Below are positions 9,562 to 18,348 of a DNA stretch of 64,000 bases, one piece after another (within the stretch, counting starts at the first letter, position 1; the number at the start of each line of letters is the position of its first letter). The stretch is from Corallococcus soli (GTDB taxonomy: Bacteria; Myxococcota; Myxococcia; Myxococcales; Myxococcaceae), in NCBI RefSeq assembly GCF_014930455.1, contig NZ_JAAIYO010000004.1, positions 310,001 through 374,000 of the forward strand. Direction: 5' to 3'. The notes under the pieces were generated by a model. The model saw nothing but the letters and a program-made list of their open reading frames with translations. It ran no database searches and was not told the DNA's origin. A program made the position numbers and the translations under genes.

Positions 9562-9581
9562 CCACGAGGCAACTGTCGTGG
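9562..9581. promoter_or_regulatory. Short inverted repeat in a divergent intergenic region
   Basis: CCACGA (9562-9567) and TCGTGG (9576-9581) form a perfect 6-bp inverted repeat with an 8-bp spacer. It lies in the 168-bp gap between the divergently transcribed sedolisin and HEAT-repeat genes. It could be an operator, but a repeat this short can occur by chance. Confidence 0.3.
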
Positions 9582-9626
9582 ATTGGTAAAACGCGGCTAC
9601 ACTGTTGGCACTTCTTTGCCCAACCC

Positions 9627-10376
9627 ATGCGGCTGCCGACAGCACTCCTGCTCTTCTTCTTCCTGCTGCCGTGCGCTGCGCTGGCGCAGGGGGACACGCG
9701 CATCACCTTCCTGGGACGTCAGCTGGAAAAGGGGAAGGATCCGCGTGCTCGCTCACAAGCCGCGCTCGTGTTGGGCGCCACCGAGGACCCCGCGGCGGTG
9801 ACGCCGTTGTGCGGTGCCCTGAAGGACCCCAGCGAGCTGGTGCGCGCGGCGGTGGCCAAGGGACTCGGGTCGCTCCTGGAGCCGGGAGGGCTCGACTGCC
9901 TCCAGGCGTTCCAGGGAGAGACGGACGCCTCCGTGCAGGCGGCCGTGGCGGAGTCCATCAAGGTCATCAAGGCCTACCAGGCCCGCCGACCGCGCTTCTA
10001 CCTGGCGCTGGACACGCTGAAGGACAAGACGGGCGGCATCCCTCCGGAGCTGGTGAAGGTGACGGAGGCCCGGCTGCGCTCGAAGCTGGTGCGGCGGGGC
10101 GCGCTGATGGCGCCGGTGAAGGAGACGAAGGCGGCGGCGAAGGGCGCGCTCAAGAAGATGGGCGTGCACGGCTACCGCATCACGGCGGAGATCCAGGCCA
10201 CGGACAGCGGAGGGCTTCGCCTGGCGATTCTTTGCATGAGCTACCCGGAGCAGTCATTGATGGGGCAGGTGGAAGTGAACGCCGCGGGGGCGCCGCCCGC
10301 GGACTTGTTGAAGGCCCTGATCCCCCGTGCGATCGAGGAAGCCGCCGCGACCTTCGAGTGGAGCAGCGAGACATGA
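9627..10376 (+). CDS. Secreted HEAT-repeat protein (249 aa)
   Basis: The chosen ATG at 9627 begins a clear Sec signal (LPTALLLFFFLLPCAALAQG). Residues 25-130 hold HEAT/PBS-lyase-type helical repeats, for example ARSQAALVLGATEDPAAVTPL followed by VRAAVAKGLGSL and VQAAVAESIKVI. Such repeats act as protein-binding scaffolds. The C-terminal half (about 130-249) is a separate alpha/beta region with no recognised motif. The stop overlaps the next gene by 4 bp (ATGA), so this protein and the HAMP protein are probably made together and may interact. Confidence 0.8.
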   Translation: MRLPTALLLFFFLLPCAALAQGDTRITFLGRQLEKGKDPRARSQAALVLGATEDPAAVTPLCGALKDPSELVRAAVAKGLGSLLEPGGLDCLQAFQGETDASVQAAVAESIKVIKAYQARRPRFYLALDTLKDKTGGIPPELVKVTEARLRSKLVRRGALMAPVKETKAAAKGALKKMGVHGYRITAEIQATDSGGLRLAILCMSYPEQSLMGQVEVNAAGAPPADLLKALIPRAIEEAAATFEWSSET

Positions 10377-11125
10377 CGACGACGACCGCCCCGGCCCCGA
10401 CCCCCGCTCCGGCCCCGACGAAGCGCCGGTGGCGCAACTTCCTGCTGGACGCCCCGTTCCAGCTCAAGCTCACGGGCTACATCGTCGGCGTGTCGCTGGT
10501 GCTCGCGGCCATCCTGGGCATCTTCCTGGTGCGCGCGGCGAACTCGCTGATGGCGGAGACGGCGACGGCGGTGGATGCCCGCTCGCGCGCGGCGGAGGTG
10601 AGCCGCGAGCTGTCCGGGGCCACGCTCTCCAACGAGCTGCTGGCCCACATGGACGACCCGTCCTTCGAGGCGAAGTTCCGCGAGCAGGCGCAGGCCATCG
10701 ACGCGGGCTACGAGGCGGAGCGCACGGCCATCGTCGCGCAGCGCGCGGAGCTGGAGCGCCACCAGCGGCTGACGTGGTGGGTGCTGGGCCTGTGCATGCT
10801 CACCTTCATCGTGGTGGTGGCGCTGTCCACCATCGTGGTGACGCACCGGATGGCGGGGCCGCTGTTCCGCATCAAGCGCATGGTGCGCGAGGTGGCGGAA
10901 GGCCGCCTGCGTCCGCCGCAGCACGGCCTGCGCGAAGGTGACGAGCTGCAGGACGTCTTCGAGGCCGCGCGCGACATGACGCAGCGGCTGCGCAACCAGC
11001 AGGAAGAGGACGCCCGCGTGCTGGCGGAGGCGCTGGACGTCGCGAGGCAGAAGGGCGTCACCGGCCCCTGGCTGGACGAGCTGAGCGCCCTGGAAGCGCG
11101 CTACCGCGAGCGGCTGGCGCGATAG
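10373..11125 (+). CDS. HAMP-domain membrane protein without an output domain
   Basis: This 250-residue protein has a Thr/Pro-rich cytoplasmic N-terminus, a first membrane helix at about 33-54 (LTGYIVGVSLVLAAILGIFLV), a coiled periplasmic segment of about 80 residues, and a second helix at about 135-157. A HAMP domain follows (PLFRIKRMVREVAEGRL, then EGDELQDVFEAARDM), then a short helical tail. There is no kinase, methyl-accepting or cyclase module, so it resembles a truncated sensor or a regulator acting through helix packing. It is translationally coupled to the HEAT-repeat gene, whose product may sit on its periplasmic side (inference). Confidence 0.8.
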   Translation: MTTTTAPAPTPAPAPTKRRWRNFLLDAPFQLKLTGYIVGVSLVLAAILGIFLVRAANSLMAETATAVDARSRAAEVSRELSGATLSNELLAHMDDPSFEAKFREQAQAIDAGYEAERTAIVAQRAELERHQRLTWWVLGLCMLTFIVVVALSTIVVTHRMAGPLFRIKRMVREVAEGRLRPPQHGLREGDELQDVFEAARDMTQRLRNQQEEDARVLAEALDVARQKGVTGPWLDELSALEARYRERLAR

Positions 11126-11201
11126 GGCGGGGGGCGGGGCTCTGGGGGATGCCGCGCGTGCGCGATACGCCGGGTCACTCCAGATGCGATAACGGCTCCC
11201 C

Positions 11202-12353
11202 ATGACTCACGACGCGCCCATCTACCTGGACCACAACGCGACGACGCCGCTGCTTCCGGAGTGCCTGGACGCGATGCTGCCCTACCTGCGGGAGCATTTC
11301 GGCAACCCGTCCAGCGGGCACGTCTTCGGCAGCCGGGCCCGGGTCGCGGTGGTCCAGGCGCGCGAACAGGTGGCCGCGCTCCTCGGGTGTGACGCGGACG
11401 AGGTGTTCTTCACGTCGGGCGGCACGGAGGCGAACAACCTGGCGATCCGCGGCGTCAGCGAGGCCTCCGAGTCACGGCGTCAGGTCGTGACGACGGTCAT
11501 CGAGCATCCCGCGACGGCGCGTCCCTGTGGCTGGCTGGAGCAGCAGGGCTGGCGCGTCACTCGGCTCGGCGTCGACACGGAGGGCCGCGCGCGGCTCGAC
11601 GAGGCCCGGGACGCGGTCAACGCGGACACGGCGCTCGTCACGGTGATGCACTCCAACAACGAGACCGGCGTCTTCCAGCCTGTCACGGAGCTGGCCCGGT
11701 TCGCGCACGCCGCGGGCGCGCTCATCCACACGGACGCGGCGCAGTCGCTGGGCAAGACGCAGGTGGACGTGCGTGAGCTCGGCGTGGACCTGCTGTCCGT
11801 CGCGGGCCACAAGCTCTACGCGCCCAAGGGCGTGGGCGCGCTCTACGTGAGGCGCGGCACCCCGCTGGTGCCCTTCACGCTGGGCGCGTCGCATGAGCGC
11901 GGACTGCGTCCCGGCACGGAGAACGTGGCGTCCATCGTCGGGCTCGGGGTCGCGTGCGAGGTGGCGGGCCGTGACCTGGAGGCGGTCGCGTCGCGCATGC
12001 GGGAGCGCCGGGAGCTGCTCTGGGAGCGGCTCGCTTCGGCCATCCCGGGGATGGCGCTCAATGGCCGTCTGGATTTGTGTCTGCCGAACACGCTCAACGT
12101 CCGCTTCCCGAAAGTCTCCGGCGAAGCGGTGCTCGCGGGTGCCCCGGAGGTCGCGGCTTCGACGGGGTCGGCCTGCCACGAGGGCCACGAAAGCGCGTCC
12201 GCCGTCATCCTCGCGATGGGCATCAAGCTCGACGCCGCGCTCGGCACGGTGCGCCTCAGCGTCGGCCGTGGCACGTCCGTCGAAGACGTCGAACGTGCCT
12301 CGGTGGCGCTGGTGCGCTCGTGGAAGCACCTCATGGGCAAGCGCGCGAGCTGA
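11202..12353 (+). CDS. Cysteine desulfurase (NifS/IscS-type class V aminotransferase)
   Basis: This PLP enzyme removes sulfur from L-cysteine, giving alanine and a protein-bound persulfide for Fe-S clusters or tRNA thiolation. The 383-residue length is normal. Visible motifs are YLDHNATTP at the start, TSGGTEANN (phosphate binding), His102, HTDAAQ and the PLP lysine Lys204 in AGHKLYAPKG. The likely persulfide cysteine is Cys325 in STGSACHEG. That loop has CHEG where IscS has a longer CSSG-type loop, which fits the NifS-like subgroup. No scaffold (iscU) or other isc/suf gene is next to it, so its acceptor cannot be told from context. Confidence 0.93.
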   Translation: MTHDAPIYLDHNATTPLLPECLDAMLPYLREHFGNPSSGHVFGSRARVAVVQAREQVAALLGCDADEVFFTSGGTEANNLAIRGVSEASESRRQVVTTVIEHPATARPCGWLEQQGWRVTRLGVDTEGRARLDEARDAVNADTALVTVMHSNNETGVFQPVTELARFAHAAGALIHTDAAQSLGKTQVDVRELGVDLLSVAGHKLYAPKGVGALYVRRGTPLVPFTLGASHERGLRPGTENVASIVGLGVACEVAGRDLEAVASRMRERRELLWERLASAIPGMALNGRLDLCLPNTLNVRFPKVSGEAVLAGAPEVAASTGSACHEGHESASAVILAMGIKLDAALGTVRLSVGRGTSVEDVERASVALVRSWKHLMGKRAS

Positions 12354-12522
12354 CGCGGTAATCACGGCGGTTGAGGCGGGTAGCCGCAGTGGGCGAACCA
12401 AACGGCTGCGTCCTGGAGCCGCACGGCCCAGAGGGCATCTCCCACAGCCTCAAGGGGCCGCAGGGGCGTGGGCTTCTGGTGCAGCGCGACTGCTTGTTGC
12501 TCAACACCACGCCAGCCCCCGT

Positions 12523-12534
12523 GCCGGGCCCGGC
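12523..12534. repeat. 12-bp perfect GC palindrome between convergent genes
   Basis: gccgggcccggc abuts the stop codon of the minus-strand lipoprotein gene, inside the 181-bp gap between the convergent desulfurase and lipoprotein genes. It could form a short hairpin on either strand but has no T-run, so a terminator role is only a guess. Confidence 0.3.
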
Positions 12535-13311
12535 TCAGGGTGCCGGAAGCTGGGCGTTCAGCAGGATCTGATGCCGGGTGGTCGTGAGGACGTCGAAGTC
12601 CGCGGTCACCGAGTTGGCGTAGTCACCGGTGTCCCGGATCCGGACCTGCATGGGACGAGGGGACTTGCCCGCCTGCGCGTAGCGCGCGGTCACCGTGTAC
12701 CGGCCGACGGGCACGTCCTGCACCGCGTCACCATCCGGCGTTCGCACCAGCTTCTTCGTGATGGGGGCTCCGTCGCTGCCGTCCACCAGCTTCCCGCTCG
12801 GCGCCAGGGTCAGCTCGATGTCATCCGAGTTGATGGCCTGCTCCGGATCCGCGGGATCGATGAGCTGATCCACGTAGACCGCGACGAACCCGCCGTAGGT
12901 CCCAAGGTCGTCGGCGCGCTTGCCCGACAACTTCCAGGTGAAGTTGCGCACCGCGCCTTCGTTTCCGGCGAAGACGCTGTCGTCGTTCGGATCCAGGTCG
13001 AAGGTGTACGAGCGGGCGTTGTACTGGACCTTGTGCGTCGCGCTGGCATGCCAGGTTCCCGCAGGCTTGCTCACGTCGATGCGGTAGGTGCCATCCGCCC
13101 CCGTCGTCGCCAGGGCGTTGGAGTTGTAGATCATCGTGTTGTCGGCGACGACCGTTACCCCCGACATCGGCTGGCCCCGGGCATCCACCACCTTGCCCGA
13201 CATCTGACCGTCCTCAGGAGTGCCACCCCCTCCGGTCTCCTTGGTGCATCCGCTCACGGCCTCCAGCAATCCCACCAGGCCCCAGGTCACCGCCTTGCTC
13301 GTCCAGCGCAT
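12535..13311 (-). CDS. Lipoprotein with carboxypeptidase-regulatory-like domain
   Basis: The ATG at 13311 is preceded by GAGGAC and gives a lipoprotein signal (AVTWGLVGLLEAVSGC); the longer open reading upstream is arginine/alanine-rich with no signal. The 258-residue protein continues with GKVVDARGQPMSGVTVVADN and TTGADGTYRIDV, the hallmark of carboxypeptidase-regulatory-like (CarboxypepD_reg/SdrD-B type) beta domains. A second beta-rich region follows (VPVGRYTVTARY). Such proteins are cell-surface or periplasmic with no catalytic role of their own. Function unknown. Confidence 0.78.
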   Translation of the reverse strand: MRWTSKAVTWGLVGLLEAVSGCTKETGGGGTPEDGQMSGKVVDARGQPMSGVTVVADNTMIYNSNALATTGADGTYRIDVSKPAGTWHASATHKVQYNARSYTFDLDPNDDSVFAGNEGAVRNFTWKLSGKRADDLGTYGGFVAVYVDQLIDPADPEQAINSDDIELTLAPSGKLVDGSDGAPITKKLVRTPDGDAVQDVPVGRYTVTARYAQAGKSPRPMQVRIRDTGDYANSVTADFDVLTTTRHQILLNAQLPAP

Positions 13312-13463
13312 CCGCGTCCTCCTCGGGTTCTGACCCCGTCCGGGCTCCGGCCGCCCGGGTCCATCCGCCCCTACAGAGGTTCTATCGGAAGTAACAGCAG
13401 GGGAGCGACCCCTCCGACACCCTCGCGCATCCGCGGTCGCGAACGACTGCGGGCCCGCAGCCT

Positions 13464-16403
13464 TCAGACCCGCGCGGTGTCCGCGGCCAGGCCCATCTGC
13501 ATCAGCTCCGAGTGCAGCAGCAGCCGCGCCTGCGCCCACGGCATCGCCACGACGCGGTAGCCGTCCAGCGCCTGGAGCAGCAGGGGCCGGTAGCTGGCGT
13601 GCCCGGGGTCCGCGACCACGACGATGCCCCGGTCGGTGGTGGAGCGGATGAGCCGCCCGACACCCTGACGCAGCATCAGCAGCGCGCGCGGCAGCCGGTA
13701 CTGGAGGAAGCCCAGGTACTCGTTGCCACCCCGGGCCAGCGGCTCCTCGCGCGCGGCCACCAGCGGCCGCGACGCCGGCTCCAGCGGCAGCTTGTCAATG
13801 AAGACACACCCCACGCCGCGCCCGGGGATGTCCACGCCCTGCCAGAAGCTCTTGGTGCCCAGCAGCACCGTGCCCGTGTCGCGCTCCTGCCGCGCCGCCA
13901 GCGAGCGTCCGTGCCCGCGCGACTGGCGCAGCACCTCAATCCCATGCGGCTCCAGCCGCGCCTGGACCTCGCGCGCCACGCGCTCCAGCCGCCGCGTGGA
14001 GGCGAACAGCCCCAGCACCCGTCCACCCATCACCTGCGCGAGCCCGGCGATGCGCCCCGAGGCCCAGTCGATGAAGGGCTCCTCGTGCGCGCGAGGCGCG
14101 TCGGTGACGAGCACCACCAGCGCCTGCCGTCCCAGGTGGAACGGGGAGGGTGCGCGCAGGATGGGCGGCCGGAGCCCCAGCCGCTTCAGCACGAAGGGCA
14201 CATGGTCGCCCGTGCCCAGCGTGGCGGACGTCATCACCAGCGCGCGCTTGCTGGCGGCGAAGTCCTTCGCCACCGCTTCGGACACGTCCACCGGCTGCGC
14301 GCCCACGCTCCAGCGCCCCTTGCGAGGCTCCGCGCGCGCCGCATAGCACCGCTTCACGTCCGGCTCGCCGGCCAGCTCCCCCGCGAGCACGCCCAGCTCT
14401 CCCAGCTCCGTGGTGGCCCCGGCCAGCTCGCGCTCCAGCGAGGGCTGCTTCACCGCCAGCTCCGGCAGCGCCGCCAGCGCCCGCACCGCGAGCAGCGTGT
14501 GCACGCGTTGCAGCGCGCCGCGCACGGCGTCCAGCCCCTCGCGCACGGGCTCCCAGGCGGGCAGGGCGCGCACGGCGTCCGTCACCCGCAGCTCCGGTGA
14601 ATAGGCCGCTTCGTCCGCGTCCTCCCCGGGCATCGCGGAGGCCGGCTCGCACAGCGCCGTCACCTGCTCGCCCAGGGCGCGCGCCTCCTGGAGCAGCGTG
14701 CGCAGGGCCTCGTCCACCTCGCCCATCAGCGAACGGGACTCCTCCCTCCGCGTCGCCGCCAGCGCGCGGCGCAGCTCCGCGAAGAGGCCCCGGCGTCCGT
14801 CGCGCCCGTGCAGCCGCTCCGTGAGGCGCATGAAGGCCAGGTCCGACAGCTCCACCGTGAGCGCGGTGGTGGCCACGTCCTCCAACTCGTGCGCCTCGTC
14901 CAGCACCAGGTGGTCCAGGCGCGGGTAGCGCGCGGGCCACGCGAACGCGAGCGACTGGTTGATGACCAGCACGTCCGCCTCGCGCGCGTGCGCCACCGCC
15001 GAGTGGTAGAAGCACTTGTGGTGATGCGGGCACCGCTCGCCCAGCGTCGTCGCCGCCTCTGAACGCACCGCCGGCACCAGCCCGTGCATCCCCGGGAAGC
15101 GCTCGCGGAACCAGTGGCTCAGCCGGTCCAGGTCCCCATCCGTGCTGCGGCGCATGTAGGCGCGCACATAGGCGCGGGGCGCCCGGGCCGCGTGGTTCAT
15201 CCCCGGCTCCACGCGCGTGGCCTCCAGCGCACGGCGGCGGCACAGGTAGTTCGTCTGGCCCTTCAGGAGCGCATAGCCGAACGCGCCCCCGGTGGCCTGG
15301 TGCAGCCGGGGCAGGTCCTTCTCCAGGAGCTGGTCCTGGAGCGTCTTCGTGTGCGGGGCCACGCCCACCTTCAGCCCGTTGCGCGCGGCGAACAGCGCGG
15401 CGGGGGCCAGGTACGCCAGCGACTTGCCCGTGCCGGTGCCGGCCTCCACCGCCACCTGCCCGCCGTCCGACAGCGTGCGCGCCACCGCGTGCGCCATCTC
15501 CAGCTGCGCGGGCCGGGACAGGAACCCACCGCCGCGCTCCAGCGCGCCGTCGGGGCCCAGCACCTGGGACACCTCCTCCGGCCGCACCGGCAGCGGCGTC
15601 GCGTCCGCCTCGGGTTCCGGGGGAGGCCGCGCGCCATTCGCCCGCCGCCGCTCCGGCCTCGCGCGCAGGAAGCCGCCCGTCGTCTCCAGCCCCAGCGCCA
15701 CCGGCGTCGCCCGGCACGCCTCCCACAGCCGGGAGAGCAGCTCCACCAGCGGGCGCGCCTCCGCGTCCGTCGCCAGGTCGCGCTCGTCCTCGGGCGAGGC
15801 ACCGTCCAGCAGCGGCGTGGGCCCCAGCAGGGACGTGCGGGCCCGGGGGTCCATGGTGGAGAGCAGGTCCGCCACGTCCTCCGCGCGCCCGTCCCGCACG
15901 CAGCCATCCAGCGCGTGCACCAGCACCGCGTGCACCGCCGCGCAGTCGTGGAGCGCGCGGTGCGGCTGCTGCTGGCCCAGCTTCGCCCACCGCATCAGCG
16001 ACTCCAGCGAGTGGCTGGGCAGCTCCGGGTGCAGGTAGTGCATCAGCTCGCACGAATCCAGCACCGGGGCGCGGATGGGGCCCAGCACGTCCGGCAGGAA
16101 GCCCTTCTCGAAGGGGGCGTTGTGCGCCACCACCGTCCACCCGCGCAGCCGCTCGCGCAGCTCACCGCGCTGGGTGTCGAAGCGGGGCTGGCCGGCGAGC
16201 TGCGCGTCGCCCAGCCCGGTGAGGCGCTTGATGGTGAGGTTCAGCGGACGCGACGCCGAATACAGGCTGCTGAAGCGGTCCACCTCGCGGCCGTTCTCGA
16301 AGAACAGACAGCCAACTTCGATGACCTCGTCCACGCGCGGGTCCAGCCCCGTCGTTTCGAGGTCCAGGAAGACGTGCCGGGTGAAGAGCTCCGAGCTGCC
16401 CAT
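13464..16403 (-). CDS. DinG-family ATP-dependent helicase with N-terminal DEDDh exonuclease
   Basis: This is a 979-residue fusion. Residues 9-165 are a DEDDh 3'-5' exonuclease: Exo I FLDLETTG (Asp14, Glu16), Exo II HNAPFEKGF, Exo III HRALHD (His148, Asp153). Residues 290-979 are an XPD/DinG-type superfamily 2 helicase with Walker A AGTGTGKS (321-328), DEAH (502-505), a motif V region (TKSFWQGVDIPG) and motif VI (QGVGRLIRS). It should unwind 5'-tailed or R-loop DNA and trim ends during repair. Two oddities are visible. The usual Exo II Asp is Glu99. Of the four Fe-S cysteines only Cys388, Cys458 and Cys464 are found, with Thr453 where the fourth is expected. It is transcribed alone. Confidence 0.92.
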   Translation of the reverse strand: MGSSELFTRHVFLDLETTGLDPRVDEVIEVGCLFFENGREVDRFSSLYSASRPLNLTIKRLTGLGDAQLAGQPRFDTQRGELRERLRGWTVVAHNAPFEKGFLPDVLGPIRAPVLDSCELMHYLHPELPSHSLESLMRWAKLGQQQPHRALHDCAAVHAVLVHALDGCVRDGRAEDVADLLSTMDPRARTSLLGPTPLLDGASPEDERDLATDAEARPLVELLSRLWEACRATPVALGLETTGGFLRARPERRRANGARPPPEPEADATPLPVRPEEVSQVLGPDGALERGGGFLSRPAQLEMAHAVARTLSDGGQVAVEAGTGTGKSLAYLAPAALFAARNGLKVGVAPHTKTLQDQLLEKDLPRLHQATGGAFGYALLKGQTNYLCRRRALEATRVEPGMNHAARAPRAYVRAYMRRSTDGDLDRLSHWFRERFPGMHGLVPAVRSEAATTLGERCPHHHKCFYHSAVAHAREADVLVINQSLAFAWPARYPRLDHLVLDEAHELEDVATTALTVELSDLAFMRLTERLHGRDGRRGLFAELRRALAATRREESRSLMGEVDEALRTLLQEARALGEQVTALCEPASAMPGEDADEAAYSPELRVTDAVRALPAWEPVREGLDAVRGALQRVHTLLAVRALAALPELAVKQPSLERELAGATTELGELGVLAGELAGEPDVKRCYAARAEPRKGRWSVGAQPVDVSEAVAKDFAASKRALVMTSATLGTGDHVPFVLKRLGLRPPILRAPSPFHLGRQALVVLVTDAPRAHEEPFIDWASGRIAGLAQVMGGRVLGLFASTRRLERVAREVQARLEPHGIEVLRQSRGHGRSLAARQERDTGTVLLGTKSFWQGVDIPGRGVGCVFIDKLPLEPASRPLVAAREEPLARGGNEYLGFLQYRLPRALLMLRQGVGRLIRSTTDRGIVVVADPGHASYRPLLLQALDGYRVVAMPWAQARLLLHSELMQMGLAADTARV

Positions 16404-16469
16404 GCAGGGCGTCGAGCCTACCCGGCCGGGGGGACATCGCCAGTTAACGCGCGGGCGCCGGGCCCGGGG

Positions 16470-16892
16470 CTACTCCACGACGAAGGTGCCGGCGATCATC
16501 TTCCCCATCGCGCACCCGTACCGCAGCGTGCCGGACTGACTGGGGGTGAAGGAAATCTCCACCGGCGTGTCCAGCGGTAGCTTCGTGTCGATCTTGTACT
16601 CGTCCATCACCAGCTCGGTGGCGCACGTCATGTCCGTCTTGCGCGTCACCACCAGCTTCACCGGCTCGCCCTTCTTGAGCTGCACCGGGGACGGCTCGTA
16701 GCCCTTCTCCGTGACGGACAGCTCCACCACGTGCACGCCGTTCTCCCGCCGCCCCACCTCCACCGCCGCGGGCGCGTCCGGCGCCTTCGCGGTGGCGTCC
16801 TTGGTGCAGGCCTGCTGCGAGGCCCCGGCGATGATCGCCGCCGCCGTGAGCGCCAGCCAGGGCTTGATGATGCGGGAGAAGAACGGACGCAT
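16470..16892 (-). CDS. Secreted cupredoxin-domain protein (probable copper-binding lipoprotein)
   Basis: The 140-residue product has a signal sequence (PWLALTAAAIIAGASQQAC) whose Cys29 may be lipidated. It is followed by a single cupredoxin_1 domain: ELSVTEKGYEPSPVQLKKGEPVKL, then a Cys in DMTCATELVM, then SGTLRYGCAMGKMIAGTFVVE. The pattern Cys...Cys-x-Met...Met fits the sulfur-rich copper site of small periplasmic cupredoxins rather than the His-rich plastocyanin site. A role in copper handling or electron transfer is inferred. It stands alone between the helicase gene and the proline-rich gene on the same strand. Confidence 0.78.
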   Translation of the reverse strand: MRPFFSRIIKPWLALTAAAIIAGASQQACTKDATAKAPDAPAAVEVGRRENGVHVVELSVTEKGYEPSPVQLKKGEPVKLVVTRKTDMTCATELVMDEYKIDTKLPLDTPVEISFTPSQSGTLRYGCAMGKMIAGTFVVE

Positions 16893-16964
16893 GGGCGGGA
16901 CTCCGAAAGAAGGACGGGCGGCCCGGCATGCAAGCCTGGGCCGCCCGGAAGGGAACAGCGGACC

Positions 16965-18305
16965 TCAGCCTTGGAGTTCCGAGTCCGGGACCGACAGGTC
17001 GTCAACGTCGCCCTCGCCCTCGTCCTCGGGCGGGGCCGGGGGCGCCTCGAAGCGCAGGAGGGCGTGGAGCGGGATGAACAGCTCGTGGCCCGGCTCGCCC
17101 AGCAGCACGTCGAAGCGGCCCACGCGCAAGAGCGGCGCCTCCACCGTGATGCCGTTGCGCAGCACCAGCTTCACCGTCTGCCCGATGTGCGGCAGGAACG
17201 GCCGCGGGTCGGAGTAGGGCCGCTTGTCCGGCTGACGCGCCACCTGCGCCGGCTTCTGGGTGAGCTTCGCGTCGCGGTCCAGGGTCGGCATCAGCCGCTC
17301 CCAGTCACCCCGCCGCGCGATGAGCACCACCTGGAGCTTCTCCAGCCGGCCCGTGCGCTCGAAGGTGAAGGCGATGGCCTCCTCCGACAGGAGCGTGTCC
17401 AGCAGCGACCGCTCCGCGAGCACCACCGACAGCTCGGTCTTCTGTTCGATGAACGCGCCCAGGAAGTCCGCGACGAGCGCGTTGTCCACCTGGCCGCGCG
17501 CCTGCTTGATGGCCGCCTTGCGCTGGCTGCGCTCCTTGCGCGCCATGAACTCCGCCACCGTCAGGCCGCTCTGGAGGATGCCGAACGCGTCCCCCAGCGA
17601 CAGGCCCGCGGTCTGGCCCATCAGCTCGTAGACCTGGTCGAAGCGCTTCGCCTCCTCGGCGTGCAGCTTGCGCCAGATGCGCGCCTTCATCTTGCCTTCC
17701 AGCTCGCCCTTGGCGATGCGCGCCGGGACGTGCTCGCGCGTGGCCAGCGCCAGGATCTGCTCCGGCGTGGGCGGCGGACGCGGCGTGGAGGGCCGGGGAC
17801 CGAAGCGGCCCGGAGGCCCCCCCGAGCGGGGAGGCCCACCCATGCCCGGCGCCCGGGGGGCGGACGGACGGGCTCCGGCGCCCGGCGTGAAGCCGCCAGG
17901 GGCAGGGCCGGTGGACGGGGCCACGGGTCGTGGGGCGGCTGGAGGGCCCGCCGTCGCGGCGCCCGGCGCCGTCGTGGGACGGGGCGGGGGGGCGGGCGCG
18001 CCCGTGGCCGCCACCGGGGTGGCCGGTCGGGGAGGCGTGGGCGTCAGGCCCGTGGGCCTGGGCGTCGGGGGCACGCCCGGAGCGGTCCGGGGCACGGGGG
18101 GCACCGGCGTCTCGCGCGCCGCCGACTCCGCGTCGGGGGACGCGGGCGCGGGGGTGGGCGCCACCGGGGTGGGCCGGGGCGTGGGCCTCGGCGTGGGGGA
18201 GGGGGTGGCCGAGGACGGAGCCACCGGGGCACTGCCGGGCGTGGAGCCCGGGCGCCGGATGACTTCGACTGCGGGGACCACCCGCCGTGTCTTCCTGTCG
18301 TTCAC
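16965..18305 (-). CDS. Proline-rich protein ending in an Sm/Hfq-like domain
   Basis: This 446-residue protein has three parts. Residues 12 to about 175 are a disordered Pro/Thr/Ala/Gly region. Residues about 178-350 are helical and charged, starting TPEQILALATREHVPARIAKGELEGK, with no family I recognise. Residues about 375-420 read as an Sm-like fold: GQTVKLVLRNGITVEAPLL, then GRFDVLL, then ELFIPLHALLRF. This aligns by eye with the Hfq core (V.L.NGI, F..LL, then a late His-Ala before the last strand). An acidic tail follows (PPEDEGEGDVDD). RNA binding is therefore plausible but unproven. The gene stands apart from its neighbours. Confidence 0.7.
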   Translation of the reverse strand: MNDRKTRRVVPAVEVIRRPGSTPGSAPVAPSSATPSPTPRPTPRPTPVAPTPAPASPDAESAARETPVPPVPRTAPGVPPTPRPTGLTPTPPRPATPVAATGAPAPPPRPTTAPGAATAGPPAAPRPVAPSTGPAPGGFTPGAGARPSAPRAPGMGGPPRSGGPPGRFGPRPSTPRPPPTPEQILALATREHVPARIAKGELEGKMKARIWRKLHAEEAKRFDQVYELMGQTAGLSLGDAFGILQSGLTVAEFMARKERSQRKAAIKQARGQVDNALVADFLGAFIEQKTELSVVLAERSLLDTLLSEEAIAFTFERTGRLEKLQVVLIARRGDWERLMPTLDRDAKLTQKPAQVARQPDKRPYSDPRPFLPHIGQTVKLVLRNGITVEAPLLRVGRFDVLLGEPGHELFIPLHALLRFEAPPAPPEDEGEGDVDDLSVPDSELQG

Positions 18306-18348
18306 GGTTGTACGTTACCTGATGCGCGGGGTCCGGGCATGCCCGGGC

